Shown one piece after another: positions 1-12,118 of a DNA stretch of 64,000 nt (position 1 is its first letter; every line of letters starts with the position of its first letter). Below the pieces are notes generated by a model. That model was not told the origin of the DNA. It ran no database searches and saw nothing but the letters and a program-made list of their open reading frames with translations. Source of the DNA: Gnetum montanum. Taxonomy: Eukaryota; Streptophyta; Gnetopsida; Gnetales; Gnetaceae. The stretch spans positions 66,135 to 130,134 of the forward strand of contig MNCI01017554.1 in the NCBI GenBank assembly GCA_015680685.1, written 5' to 3'. The position numbers and the translations under genes were made by a program.

Positions 1-377
1 ATCATACAACAACGGAATGGATCTGGAGCAAACACTTGGAATGGAGCAGCATTGAAGCCGCTATGCAAGGAGCAGAATTGATAATGCGCTTACGGCTGGA
101 CAATGAACGGCACAATCTTAGCATTGGCAGCAACAAGACTCTTTTCTCTTCTTCTCTTCTATTCTCTCTCCTCTTTTCTCTCAGCTGCCAAGTGTGGCCT
201 AATGTCATTGTAATAAGGTGTTCACCCTTGTTGTCATGAACACCAGTTTTTGTCAAGTCTTGTAATAAAGACGGTTCACATGTCATCCCATTAGTTTCAT
301 TTTCCCTAATAATCCCATACCTACCTGATATCATTGTAAGGAACTCGAGGACGAGTTTTCATTCAGTCATGGGGGTA
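1..377 (+). other. 3' internal end of element A with polypurine tract
   Basis: The last part of an Athila-like element whose body lies left of the window. Positions about 280-377 match the equivalent 3' stretch of element D (reverse strand, 12754-12850), including a shared block ending in the polypurine tract GGGGGTA at 371-377, directly before the LTR. A pyrimidine-rich stretch (about 140-185) lies further left. The small open frames here have no recognisable domain and I do not call a gene. Confidence 0.7.
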
Positions 378-401
378 TGATGAGATGCGACCTGCATGGG
401 C

Positions 402-470
402 CGCGATATCGCGTCTTTCCCTGCAATATCGCATACGCGATATCGCGGTCCGCCGTCATATCTATAAATA
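402..470 (+). promoter_or_regulatory. U3 promoter of LTR A: GATATC palindromes plus TATA box
   Basis: Three palindromic or near-palindromic GCGATATCGC blocks lie within 50 bp directly upstream of TATAAATA at 463-470. The arrangement of palindromes plus TATA box recurs in every Athila-like LTR here (4950-5070, 19844-19963, 27080-27200, 62730-62840), so it is probably the core promoter. The protein that binds the motif is unknown. Confidence 0.7.
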
Positions 471-712
471 AGAGGCGGCACTCCCCTCATTTCCCAATCC
501 TGGCTAGAAGTAGCGAAGCTCTGGCAGATTGATCACTCCAGAGTTAGAATTTTTCCCCATGTGCCCGCAGTAGGAGTCCTAGAGTGAACGGCTCTTTATT
601 CGAGTAGCTTGTAACCTAAACCCAAGTTGTGTACGGCAATAAAGACGAACTTGATTGGATAAACCTTGCAGCATGTGGTTTTACTATTTATTTACTTCTT
701 TCCTAGTGTGTA

Positions 713-1040
713 CAAGTACGACTTGATTACGAGTGTCTACGGACGTGTACGGCTAGTCAAGGAATTGGCTGCTTGTCGCAACGCATGAGTACGACTTAAC
801 TACGAGCATTGGCTACTTGGCAACACAATAGCATATTCCAGGATTCTGCGCTTGGTAATCCCAGTGGTAGTCCGATGTGTACGGCTAGTTGAGGAATCGG
901 CTGCTCATTGCTAGGCTAGATCGTGTGATAAGTACGACTTAGTTACGAGCACCCACGGGTGTGTACGGCTGGCTAAGGAATCGGCTGCTTATCACACGTA
1001 GGCTAAATAGGTGCCTCAGTACGACCACTTCGAGCACTTG
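713..1040 (+). repeat. Diverged tandem repeats in R/U5 of LTR A
   Basis: Two alternating blocks recur. GTACGACTT-type blocks followed by ACGAGC occur near 715, 789, 932 and 1019. GTGTACGGCT blocks followed by GGAATCGGCTGCT occur near 747, 877 and 960. Spacing is irregular (about 75-145 bp). LTR D has at most one copy, so the expansion is specific to this copy or subfamily. Confidence 0.65.
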
Positions 1041-1421
1041 CGTTACGTGTGGCGATCCCAGTAACGATTAGCGTTTGGTAAGCTGCAGTTGCATAGTTCA
1101 GGGTGTGTCCGGCAAGTGGGAACGGATGCTGACGCTAGTTAATTTAGACTTAGATCTTAGTTAGAGTTAGTTTAGTTTTCTCAACCCTTTCTCCTGGTAG
1201 CATAGAAGATAAGCCGAAAATACCAAAAAAATCACATACCTCAGACTTGCTTAACCATACACCGTGACACATACAAGCAAGCCTGGGAAGACAACGAACG
1301 ATTAACCCCAAGTGTTTCTTGTGGTGTTAAGGCATTTAGTCTGCGGAGTTCGACCGGATCGCGCGTGTACGCTCGTATTCGTATGGTTGAGTGTAGGGGT
1401 ACCTCGCCACTCATCAGCATC

Positions 1422-3843
1422 TATAATATTTTTCCTACCAAGAGGTTAAACAAAATTATCACATATGAAGCCAGTGGGAGTGCCATCTTAATGGGAAAGT
1501 TTTAAGAAAATATGATATGTTTGCTCTTTTTTAAAATCCAAACAAGATTAAAGAGAAGAAGTTAGAGAAATTGACACTTCCATTTTCTTGCTTAATAACG
1601 AAGTTGTGCAAATATCTAGCCATTTTGGGGATACATGAACAATGTGCTAATAAAAGATCAAACTGCATCATACATAGAAATATTTAAGCCAATCCAATCA
1701 AAGGAAGATCAAGTGGAAAAGCCACTAAAAACTGAAGTAGCAATAACATCAACATCAATAGCTAATATCCCAACTATAACCATAGAACATTAAGAACTAC
1801 TGCACTAATAGTAGGGCCTAGTTTCCTAATAACACAAAAAACAAATTATAGGCTTGTTATGAGTCACTCACAATAGATCACTAAAACTATGAGTTGGGAA
1901 ATTAGAGAAATATCAAGCATGTATAGAGTAAGGGGAAATCCTAGTTGACCTTTAGTATCAACATGGCTAGCCAATGATCAAGTCTCTTTGTAGGTAGGGG
2001 AACAAAATTGGATGCAATAGATTTTAGGAAATGCTGCATCCTTTTAGGTAACACTAGAAACTGGAGAAGGAGCTATCATAGTAAATATGTAGCATAGGGA
2101 TGCCAAAGAAGCAACATAATTAATAACTAATCATATCAAAGAAGCTTTTAATGTTCCTGTTATGCCATCCACTAACTTCTCAAGATCCAAGGATATCTAG
2201 ACAATTGCAAGACCATCTAGAAAAGAAAAGGGTAAGGGTAAAGAGGTAATGTTAGTAGAAGACCATGAATATGACCTTGACAGACTACTACAAATAGGAT
2301 AACTTATGTAATATCTTTTTGATATCTCTAGTGATATAACTACAGTATAATCTAAACTAATCTTCACAAAAGGAAAGTTGGTCATTACTAAAATAAGAAT
2401 GCGACATGACGAGTTGAAACTCCAAAGATTGTAAAAAGAATTAGTTCAACTTTGAATTTAAGAACAAGATACATCAAGGTATGTGGCTTTATAATAATTG
2501 GAACAATTCAAGACTAAATAGGTAAATCAATTAATGGCCAAGTAAAAGCAAGTAGAGATGGAAAAAGAGAAGGTAACTTGGGATGCTTTGACCATAGAGG
2601 CTAGGAACTATGTCCATGTCAAAAACATTCCTGTATTATAATAAGAAAAAAAAAGATTTTCTATAGAAAATAGAAGGTTAACATGTGCCAAAAAAGAAAA
2701 GAACATGTTCGAAGAGAGCCTAAAGAAACTTCAAGAGCAATTTGCATGAGTCAACCTAGAGATAAAATAATTGGTTAGAAAAAATAGAACCTTATCAATG
2801 AAAGAATTCCACACAATTTTTTTAAAGTCTACCATTGAAATTAGTGTGTGGAAAATGAGTCCAAGAAGCATGAAAAGCTAAAAGAACATATCAAAGAGTA
2901 GGTGGTAATGCACAAGTAGATTAATGAAAAGAATTATAAATGACAAATGCCAAGATTAACATGGCTATGCAGTAACTACCAAATTGATAGCCCATCTTGG
3001 ATAACCTCACCCTAGTTCACCAAGTAGAGTTAAAGGCCTAAGGTGTGTAGATAGAATATACAACTAAATAGATGGAGTTGGTAAATTTGTTCTATGCCAA
3101 GTTAGCCATGTTAATAATAAGAAGGCTAAGAATATAATTAGAGAAGTAGTTGATAATTATGTGCATAATGTATGAAAAGGAGTTCATAAATAGGAAGAAT
3201 CCTTAACAAAAATTATACCTTGTCAACTTTGAACTCCAAGTGATAAGGACTAGCTATGATGACTAGAAGGATGTTGCAATAGATTTGGTTATGAGAATGA
3301 TCAATTATTAAGACTTACAAAAACTAGGCAATTCCTTCAAAGTTGAGCATACACAGTTCACAACATAATACATGTAGGCCAATAAATTATTTTCATAACT
3401 ACCATATCCTTGGAAAGTGTCCACATCAAATAGTCTTGCAAGACTTTCATGAATTATAATTGATCCCATGATAGTTGAAGAAAAGTTAAGTGCTTTATTA
3501 AATCATGTTTAACACAGGAAGAATATCACATTAGAAAACAACCTTAAGTAGCACTGATGTAGGAGAATTTACCTTCACGAAGAAGTATATGAAGGCCTAC
3601 ATCAATAATTTTTAAAGGTCACATTAAGCTTTGTTTTATGCTTTTTTCATTGTTACCAATGTTGTCAATAATTGTTAATCATGCTTTACAAGATATTTTT
3701 CATAGATGACTAAAATTAAGATGTAGCACTTAGAGTTTGTTAGTTATGTGATATCCATATAATATGTCATCAAGTTTGTATAACCTAATAATTTTTATAA
3801 CAACTCTATGCTCTTTTCTAGCACTTGTTTCTAGTTCGTTGTG
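1422..3843 (+). pseudogene. Decayed ORF2 (coiled-coil protein) of element B
   Basis: The + strand encodes, with many stops and frameshifts, a protein clearly homologous to ORF2 of element D. About 2270-2300 reads DLDRLLQIG (D: ALDRLLQIG), followed by FTKGKLVITK (D: STKGKLVLSK). About 3385-3420 reads ANKLF-LPYPWKV (D: ANQMFLQLPCPWDV). The N-terminal half is missing because element A interrupts B. Sequence is AT-rich and old. Orientation agrees with the + LTR that follows. Confidence 0.75.
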
Positions 3844-4215
3844 ATGATATGATATATTGAATTTTCATAATTACCTATGATATCGTATCCATGATATTGT
3901 AGATGTGATATCATAGCTTAAGATACAATGTCATAGATGTGAAGTAGTGAGTTAGGGTCATGCCTATAAATATGATCCCACTAATATCCCAAACTTATCA
4001 TTTGGTCGATCCATAACTAGACTTGTATAGTTTATTTTCTTGAAGTTAGCTATAGTTGTCATAGCCTATAGTATGATAATTGATAGTTGTACAAAATCTT
4101 CATTTGAGTAAATTGTACCTGAACACAATTCATGATTAGAATAACGATTGAGATTATTCTTCAACATTATAGCATTTCACCTAGATAGATTTACTTTTCA
4201 TTGCAATTTATCTTT
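3844..4215 (+). repeat. 3' LTR of element B, first part (split by element C)
   Basis: A degenerate + LTR beginning TGATGATATGATA. It has several GATATC-type motifs (ATGATATCGTA, TGATATCATA near 3880-3920) and a CTATAAATATG TATA box near 3965, in the same layout as LTR A. It stops exactly where element C's LTR begins (4216). The LTR resumes after C at about 27222, where GGTAATCCAGTAGTAG parallels GGTAATCCCAGTGGTAG in LTR A. Confidence 0.6.
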
Positions 4216-5087
4216 TGATGAGAAGTGAAGGTTTCCCACACCCAATCATATAAATCATAAAGTACATACATGTGATCTAATCAAATTCCATGGATTCCTT
4301 TAGGCATCTAGAGCTTTAGATAATCATGTCATGAGGTTGCTTATCATTGTCTTTTCAATCAATGCTTATGTTAATTTAATGGGTATGGTTAAGTACGATT
4401 GAGAAATAAGATGTTTATATTTTATTATTTTTAGTACTTGAAATATTAAAACAATAAAGTGATTAAAATATTAATTTATATCTAATTTTGAAATCAAGGT
4501 AATATAAACTATTCTAAATGTAGAGCATTCTTTTCCACTTTTTGTACACATCCTAAACCTATACTAATGCTACTGGGTTACCAAGTGTTTACTATTGGGC
4601 ATACTAAGTTTTCACTATTGGGATTACCAGACATTAGTATATTATGCTTGAAGTGGTCATACTTACTTTGCTATGAAATAAAATATTAAATTTGTAAGTG
4701 TATGAAAGTAAAGTACTTAAAAGTAAAATAAATGTTGATCCAAGTGTTGCAATGAAAAGAATCAATTTCAGTTTTATTATTGTCATGTAGAAGCATCCAA
4801 GTGCATCTTACACTCAAAGGAAATTCTCTACAATTAATTTAATCTATACTATGGGCACTCAAAAAAGATTCTGATTAAGTTCCATGGATAGAAACCAAGA
4901 ACTTCACTACACTAGTGACCAATGGCTACCTTCAAATAGTTGGCATGCACATATATATAGATTTTAGGCTATAGATTATCAATGCATGTTCATCAATGCA
5001 TCTAAGGATGTATCAATGGGCATGCATTGATAAGGCTATATAACAACAATGCATTGACATAGCTACGCAAGATATCAAGTTTTACCA
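4216..5087 (-). repeat. 3' LTR of element C (Athila-like)
   Basis: A minus-strand LTR with + strand ends TGATGAGAAGTG and GTTTTACCA. It aligns along its length with the LTR at 26534-27216, allowing for about 190 bp missing there at a single N. I treat the two as one element's LTR pair: the flanks are TCTTT (4211-4215) and CCTTT (27217-27221), differing by one C/T change. They have diverged visibly, so the insertion is old. The U3 has a TATATATAG box near 4951-4960 and repeated TGCATTGA/GATGCATC motifs at about 4980-5055. Confidence 0.8.
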
Positions 5088-5097
5088 TAACCCCATG
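5088..5097 (-). other. Polypurine tract of element C
   Basis: On the minus strand CATGGGGTTA directly precedes the LTR, equivalent to ATGGGGGTA in elements A and D. This would prime plus-strand DNA synthesis. Confidence 0.6.
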
Positions 5098-7540
5098 AAT
5101 AACTATAAACTTATCCTTGAGTTACAAAATTAGCATAGATTTATTTACAAAATTTGGAAAGGTATGGGACTGATGAAAGACTCAACTCTAAGTGTCACAT
5201 TACAAAAGAATTGTACAATTACAAAAAGAATTCAAGACTTATTACTTATTACTAAATTAATAGGTGCTCAACTGAATAATGATGGAGTGTGATGAAGTCT
5301 TCACATCATGCTTGGAGGTGAAGGCTTCTATGGCATGAAGGATCCTGCATCATGTTTTGGTCCTACTAGTGGCTATGATTTCCCTACTAATATTGCTTCT
5401 ACTTCCAGGAATTTGAAGGCATGTAGGAGTATGTTAATTTTCTTCTCTTTTCTTTATGGGTCATAAATTGTCTAGATGACTTTGCCTAGATAAGCTCATG
5501 TTGGAATATCCCATGGGCATGGCAATGTTGGAAACATTTCTTTCATATTACCAGACAAGGCTACAAATGTTTTACATTCGATATCAAACATACAGATAAG
5601 GTTTCATAGTTCCTAGTATCACTTATCCTTCTAGCTAGATTCTCAACAACTAATCTTTGATACATGAATTTTCTCTTAAGAACTTTAATCTCTATGTTGG
5701 CTACTTCCAAATTTTTCTTTGTTTCTTTGTGGAGCTTGAACTTTGCCTCATAGAGAAGGTAGGATCTAGTCATCTGCTTCTCTAATTCTAATCTTGGCTT
5801 CCTTGTTGTCAACATTACCAAGTTTTCACATTAGAGGATGCCTAATTTCATATATTTGATTATCTCTTTAATTTACAACTTCTTTAAGTAGATCTCAGCT
5901 TAATTATACTTGTTGAGACCATTAAAGATGGGCTACTATATATTTCCTCTTTATTTTATTTACTAGAGGGCTTCTTTTACCATAGCCTTCACCAATTTGA
6001 TCTCTTTCTTATTTATTTCTTTAAGCACTTTGACTTGGTCCTTGTAGTGAATCTTCACTCATTCATACTTCAAGGCCATATACTTCTAGGTAGCAATCTC
6101 AATGCTATTCTTTTGGCAAAGGGCATGAACCTCCTCCATAGAGATATTCCTATTTTTTACAGCCAACCTCCTTACATCTTAGTTCACCTTAGTAAGTTTC
6201 TCTTATTACTAATTAATGTATTTGACCATTTCATTCTTTTGTTATTTAGTATTGTGCAAGCAGTGATTTTGCTAGGTTAGCACAAGATTTCTTTATAAAC
6301 CTATTGAAGGTCGTGGTTGGAAGAATTCATCATTGCTTTCAATAGTGATGCATAAAAGATCATCATTTCTTTCTCATTCTTAGCCTCTTATAATCTATGT
6401 TGAAGCTACTGAAAAGATTTATCTCTTATAAGCATAGGCCTAATAAGGGCTAGATCCAACAAGTAGACACAAAGTTCCACAACTATAGCTACTAATCACT
6501 AAATGCTAACAATTGCATCCTTAACTTGCATATTTGCAATAATTAGCTTGTTCCTTCTCTCAAGAAGTTATGACTAGGTAGCTAAGATACCTTCTAGAAG
6601 ATTAAAGATCTTTGAAATCAGTTGCCTAGTTCCAACCAATTACTCCAACACTTCTTCATGTTATGCTACACTCATCCCCATACTCTAGGCTCCTATAGAT
6701 GTTTAAACATCTTCCATTAAAGAAAAATTAAAGATAGGTGCCAAAGGAGCATATAGGACTTCTCTAATTCTATCTACCACCATCTTCACTATAGTCTCTT
6801 AGCCCTTGTGTGGCATGACTAGGACTATAGCTCCTTCCCCTTCTTTAATCATAATAGAGAAGACTACTATATTCTTGGAGATTTCAGAAAATGCATGTCT
6901 CGAAATGGACATAGTGACTTCTCTACCATTCATATCAAAGTAAAAAAAGCCCTTGTTTCTCTAGGAAAAGAATAGTGGGGCCATTTTATACATGGGCTAG
7001 CTAATGGTCCTTGGGACCTCATTTAGGTGGCTCATGGTTGATCAGTACATAGAAGGTTCACCACCATCTCTGAAGGCTTGTTGTTACAACAATTTTTCAC
7101 TAAGTTCCTTAGGAATTTAGTAGTTACTCTCATTTTTTGTGTTATCCTTGATGTTGTAGGTGGTGGAGGAGGTGGAAACTTTTTCTCTTGAATCTTTCCA
7201 ATCACTTTGTCCTTCATCATATCTTGACATGATGCAACAAAAGCCTTGCAAACCACATCATTAGAATAGTGCTCTATGCTTCCCCTCTTTCACTATTTTT
7301 TGATGAGGCAAGGAAAGGGGAGTGTCTTCTTACACTTCTCATTTTTCATTTAGAGGAAGATGAGGAAGGTTAGGTTGACCTAGAATTTTCCACTTAGAGC
7401 CATGCATGCCTTAGCAAAGAAGGCAGTCACCTTACATGGTCTCATCATAGGATTGAGATGATCAACTACGATCTTAAATTAAGTTCATTTCATCTTGGTC
7501 AGGGAATTGTACTCCTTACGGTCCACTTTATGGGATCACT
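5098..7540 (-). pseudogene. ORF2 of element C, C-terminal two-thirds (decayed)
   Basis: A minus-strand relic of the same ORF2 as in element D. Matching blocks in order are LTKMK..FKIVVDHL (about 7470-7510; D LTMEERVYFKIGIYHL), LPFPCLIKK (about 7300; D LSFPCLIKK), a proline-rich run near 7150, and PRLELEKQ...YEAKF...VANIEIKVLK (5690-5800; D PRSELEQQ...YEAEF...VANSKLEVVK). The C-terminal half is rich in E, K, L and Q and predicted coiled coil. Many stops and frameshifts make it non-functional. The N-terminal part lies at about 10260-10745, separated by an unrelated insertion. Confidence 0.72.
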
Positions 7541-7544
7541 GGAT

Positions 7545-10255
7545 CTATTTTTTTTAGCCTCAAGGTCCACTTACATTGAAATTTGTCATAATCTACAAAT
7601 TTGCTTAAATTTAATTATTTAATCTAATGTGTATGATTAATTCTTTAATATTGTCAAATGTGTTTCAATAGATCAACTTATTATTATTACTATTATTATT
7701 GTTGATGTTGTTGATAGTTTCTTACATAAGTGAATGTAATTTGCTTACTAGGATATTTTGTTAAAATCTTCTATCATTTATTTGACTACTATTGGAGCTT
7801 AGTCATAGATTTTCTGAATATTTTATGATTAAATGTTGAAGTCCAATTACCCCTAGAAGTTTTTCTTTTTATTAATTATAATTTTTTTACAAGTATTTTC
7901 TTATGCTTATTTTATTCTATATGCAATTTAGTTATGTATATTCAATGTTTATTATGCATATTTTTATTTTGTTATGCACATGTGATTATATAATACTTTG
8001 TTCATGGAGCAATTTTAAACCCTAACCCTCCCCAAAACATATTCCTTGTTATCTTTTGTTATTAAACTAGGATTTGGAGTTTATTTTTAATTATAATTAA
8101 ATATTGCATAAATTAGCTTTATTAAGGAAGCATATTAGGATGATTTCCTACCTAGAATTTGACCTTACCAATGTGTCTAGAATGTTTGAAAATGTAGGCT
8201 TTGACTTTTGGTTTACTAGAAACAAAGTTACAATTTTCAAGATATCACATTTTCTAATTTTCTAAAATACTATAAATGTTTCAACATTTGAACTAGACAA
8301 CCATGATAAGTAATGCCTAAATAAAATTTTATCATATGAGTAGTTAGAACACTTGATAAAAATATTTTAGGTTTAAATGGAATTTCATTTAGTAGAGAGA
8401 GAAAAATGAGAAATGGATTATAAAAATAAAAATGGTAAAAAGAATTTCAAAATGAAAAATTTTACAAAAAGAAATGGAAAAGTCAAAAAGAAAACATTAA
8501 AATGCATGTTACGTGCGTAATGCATATATGATATATATGCATATTCCATTTAATACTTCACCTCATTTATGTGTTTTCTTTTGTTATCTCTTCCATCACT
8601 TGTTTTCTGTTGTCATTTTCTACCATTTGGTTTAGCAACCATCATTTTTTGTAATTTTGTTTCTTCATGTTTTCCTGAAAGATGTTTTTTGTCTTTTGTT
8701 CTTCATTTTGAAGCCAATTTGAACATGGTTTCTTCCATTCTTTCCCTTATAAATAAGTTGTGGCCTTTGAAACATCTCACTATAGTTTGTAGAAGGGTTT
8801 TGGATGCAACAAGTTAAGCAAAGAAAAGATTAATTAAGAGTAGTAGGTAAAAAAGGAAGATACTAAGAAGACTCTAGGAGCTCTCCCAACATAAGTAAGA
8901 GAGATTATTTTATTTTTCTTTTTATAAAGTTTCCCTATATTGTTGTAAATTTTCTATTCTTCCTCTCTACTTTTTGGTCTTTAGCTATTCTTCTATGATT
9001 TTTATTATTATGCTAAGATTTTTCCAAGCTTTTGTTATTTTGGGCCTATTTTTAAGAAAAATAATATTTTAATTCTATCCATATCTTTCTCTATTTTTTG
9101 ATGAATTTATGAAATTTTTAAAACTTTATCCAACATGCTTCTTGGATATTTTATGAATATTTTGAATCAACTTTTGATATGAATGTGATTTTTGGCTAAG
9201 CATGACATAAACATGATTTTGTGAGAATTTTGGCTATCATGAATTTTTGGCAAAAATTTTGTGGAATTTGAGAATTTATGAATTTTTGGTCATTTTGGAC
9301 ATATTTTAGATTTTTGAAGTTAAATAATAATATTTGTATGACTAAGTTTGTTCAGTTAGTAGTGGGAGTCATGAATCTTTTAGATGTCTCCATTTGCATG
9401 TAGTAGTGAAGTGTTCTTTAGTGGGACCCATCCTATGAGAATAAGGATTATTGGATGGATTTCCTACACTAGGTTTTGATTTATAAGTTTATGTGAGGCT
9501 ATGGATTTCTTTGAGACCATGGCACTAAGTAGTTGAGTCTAGTGAAGTTGTGGTGAGGCAAAATCAAGATCTATCCTTCTGATCATGTGTATGCCTCAGC
9601 TATTAAGGATGTTAACAGTAAGGCTATTGCTAAGACCTGACCATAAGTGACTTGTTTGGGGCCACAAGGATAATTTGATGATAGTAGTGAGGTTATTCCA
9701 AGAGCTCTTAGTGAGTTTATTTGCTAGTGAGGGTAACAAATGCCTAGCCTTCAAAGATGCCTAGTTAAAATATACTTTTTTTGAATTTTTGTTGGATAAT
9801 TTGTGATATTTTTTTATATTAAAATAAATTAAAGGATAATTGATGATAGTAGTGAGGTTATTCCAAGACCTAATCATTCTTGTTAGTAGTGAGGGTAACC
9901 AAGACCTAGCCTTTAGAGATGCTTGAATAAAATATACATTTTTTAGATTTTTAGATTTCTTTGGATTCTTGAATTTCTTTTGAATTTTTGGATAAATTAT
10001 GGCATTTTTAAACTTTCAAATGTTTTTTCATATTTTATTAATAATTTTGTCCCAAAACCTTTATGCTCCATGAAGATGGAAATATAATGACCTTTCTTAT
10101 TTGAAGAGTTCTGACTCCTACATTTCAATGTAGAGAGATCATAGTAGGTAGGGAATCATCAAAAGAGGATCATGAGATGAAAGGTGGAACAATTCTGTAC
10201 AACATGGATCTTTTGAGCTTGAAAAATAATTTTTTTATATTTTTTATTTTTCATG
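7545..10255. mobile_element. Unidentified ~2.7 kb insertion inside ORF2 of element C
   Basis: ORF2 homology stops near 7540 and resumes near 10255 at the next part of the protein, so about 2.7 kb was inserted. The insert is AT-rich and I find no RT, transposase or clear terminal repeats; boundaries are approximate. It includes a diverged direct duplication (about 9669-9790 and 9834-9935). The 82-codon + frame at 8569-8817 has no recognisable domain and I do not call it. A solo LTR, a MITE-like element or a non-autonomous element are all possible. Confidence 0.45.
9669..9940. repeat. Two-copy direct duplication, ~165 bp period
   Basis: The block GATGATAGTAGTGAGGTTAT occurs near 9676 and again near 9840. 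Each copy is followed by related text ending in AAAATATAC near 9770 and 9935. The second copy is shorter between the anchors. This is a diverged tandem duplication inside the unidentified insertion. Confidence 0.7.
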
Positions 10256-10745
10256 AGCGAGAGACCTTGTACACTTTTAAAATATTTGATCCATGTACCT
10301 ATTTTTATGAATAAATAATAAAGTGGGTCTTAACCATGTACCATTCTCCATTGGTGGAGAGAATAGACCATAGTGGAGACCATTACAACTATGTCCTCAC
10401 CTCTTCTAATGCTAGCTTTAGAAAAAACTTGAAGTTTAGGTCCTTAAGGATGGATCTATGAACTTCCTTGTTTTGTACCTTCTCCAAGCAAGCCTCTATG
10501 ACCATGACCTCCAAACTGAATATCAAATTTGGAACGTCATCCTACCTAAACTATTTGTTTCTATTGTGGTAATCTAGCAAAAAAATTTCACCTCAAGCTT
10601 CTCATGCAAGGGCCTTGTATCATAAGTCTTCTTGCCAACTTATTCCTAGGATTGTTGTTGTTATTTCTCTCTTCCTCCATGTGGTCATTTTTCCTAGGGT
10701 CGTGATGATCCTTCTATCTATGATCCTTTTTTCAGTGTCATCTAT
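10256..10745 (-). pseudogene. ORF2 of element C, N-terminal part
   Basis: The minus strand reads DLNFKFFLKLALEEVR, then WSPLWSILSTNGEWY, matching D's DLNFESFVEFALEAVR and GSPLWPILSESGAWY. The likely start lies near 10745, in a context (ATAGATG) like D's start at 15710. Decayed by stops. With 5098-7540 it makes up one broken ORF2. Confidence 0.68.
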
Positions 10746-11189
10746 GATCACAAACATAACCTAAGATCAATTATTTGGATATAATCACATTTAATCTTGA
10801 TAACTTTCAACTTGTTTAATAAGGTTAAGTTGGTGGTCAAAAGTTGAAATTTTATCATCAAGTTCTCATTTAGTTATTATAGGCATATGATAATATTTTA
10901 TTATTATTTTATGCTCACTTCAATAGAGTTTGATTATCAATACTAATTCTTGATATTATCATTTTAATATATTATTTGGAAAATTTTATTTTATTTTTAT
11001 TTTTTTGCAAAAACTTGGTGTTTAACGTTCCCATAATGTAAAGTGTACCTCTGAAAGCTTGAGCATCCCAAAATTGGTGAAATTGAATAAGCAGTTAGAA
11101 AAGTATGACTCTTGGAATGCTTTAGGCTCTAAAATCTTGCAAAACTTCTTTAGTATTTGATGAAAAACATGAAGAATAAGATAAGTTTC

Positions 11190-11300
11190 GTACATATTTA
11201 TAGTATTTTTGGGCTACATCTATAGGGATGCATCAATGGGGCTATGTCAATGTATTCAATTATGTTGATGAGGATGCATCGACATAGCCATTTGCAACAT
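11190..11300 (-). promoter_or_regulatory. Internal promoter-like region ahead of ORF2 in element C
   Basis: About 450 bp upstream of the ORF2 start the minus strand has a TATAAATA box (about 11196-11205). It is preceded upstream by GATGCATCAATGG, a TCAATG...TTGATGAG stretch and GATGCATCGACATAGCC. The same motifs occur upstream of the TATA box in C's own LTRs. Position and layout match the internal TATA region of D at 16183-16240. Promoter function is inferred. Confidence 0.5.
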
Positions 11301-12118
11301 TTTTTTAACTTTAAATTATAAGGGATTTTGAAAGGAGTTTGAGGTTCAAACAAGAGCTATATGGAAGCCAAAAAGCTAGAAAAACATGACAATAGCACTT
11401 GTGAGATTCTAATTTAGGAATCAGAAACATTTGAATATATAGAATGAGTAAATAGAAAATGTTTCTTAAGACAAATTAACATAAAAATAGATGATGCAAA
11501 CTATCAAGATTGTCAAAATCAAATTGAGATATATGCTTATGGGGTTTAAACTAAAAAAAATGAAGAGTTATGCAAGTGAATTTTTCCCAAAGTAGACTTA
11601 TGCTTAGAAATGCCCTTGCATATCCCCATCACAAGGAGTCCATAGGCATCCTAGATGATGAATGGTTGGTTAAGTTAAACATCATATTCATGTGAGGAAT
11701 TGTTTGAGGAATATGTAAATTACAAAACAAAACTAACAACTAATCATTGTACAAGATAGTGAGGTGAGAGAATGGAATGCTAAAATGGTAGAGAGAGAGA
11801 GAGAGAGAGAGATCGGGGTAAGATAATCAAAATCATAACTCTAAGGGATCCTTTGTAGAATGTGTGATTAAAATGATCTCAATATTAGCTTGTTTTGATT
11901 TTGAACCAAGTCCATAGCATTTTTAGTGACCTTGCATTGATGTGTTCCTTTCTTTCCTACCATTATAAGTTGATAACAGCCTTAGAGAATGATCATCTCA
12001 CCAAGAAAAGAAGAAAAAGAGAAGAAGGAAATATTTAGAGATTATTTAGAAAGAAATTTAGGCCTTATTTAGAGGAATGTCTTCAAGCATGGGTAACATG
12101 TCTTTCTAGCTTCATAAC
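11301..12118 (-). other. Spacer of element C between integrase and ORF2 (part 1)
   Basis: AT-rich sequence without a convincing gene, continuing after element D at 19976. It contains a GA dinucleotide microsatellite (about 11790-11811). It ends with ATAAC (12114-12118), the left copy of D's target duplication. Confidence 0.55.

Larger units (their letters stand above)
378..1416 (+). repeat. 3' LTR of element A (Athila-like)
   Basis: LTR in + orientation starting TGATGAGATGCG just after the polypurine tract and ending CGCCACTCATCA; the termini are inverted repeats. U3 holds repeated GCGATATCGC-type palindromes at about 402-413, 425-433 and 435-447, followed by a TATA box at 463-470. R/U5 contains diverged tandem units (about 713-1040). 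It is about 180 bp longer than the homologous LTR of D, mostly because of these units. The expected target duplication on the right would be 1417-1421 (GCATC); the left end is outside the window. It inserted into element B. Confidence 0.88.

Noticed and set aside
8020-8035. AACCCTAACCCTCC resembling telomere repeat
   Set aside because: Only about two units, not an array; chance is likely in this AT-rich stretch.
8569-8817. 82-codon + frame rich in F, L and C
   Set aside because: Low-complexity T-rich DNA in the unidentified insertion; no domain, no supporting context.
11788-11812. GA-repeat tract considered as regulatory element
   Set aside because: Simple microsatellite; similar GA runs occur at 28730 and 34374 without shared context.
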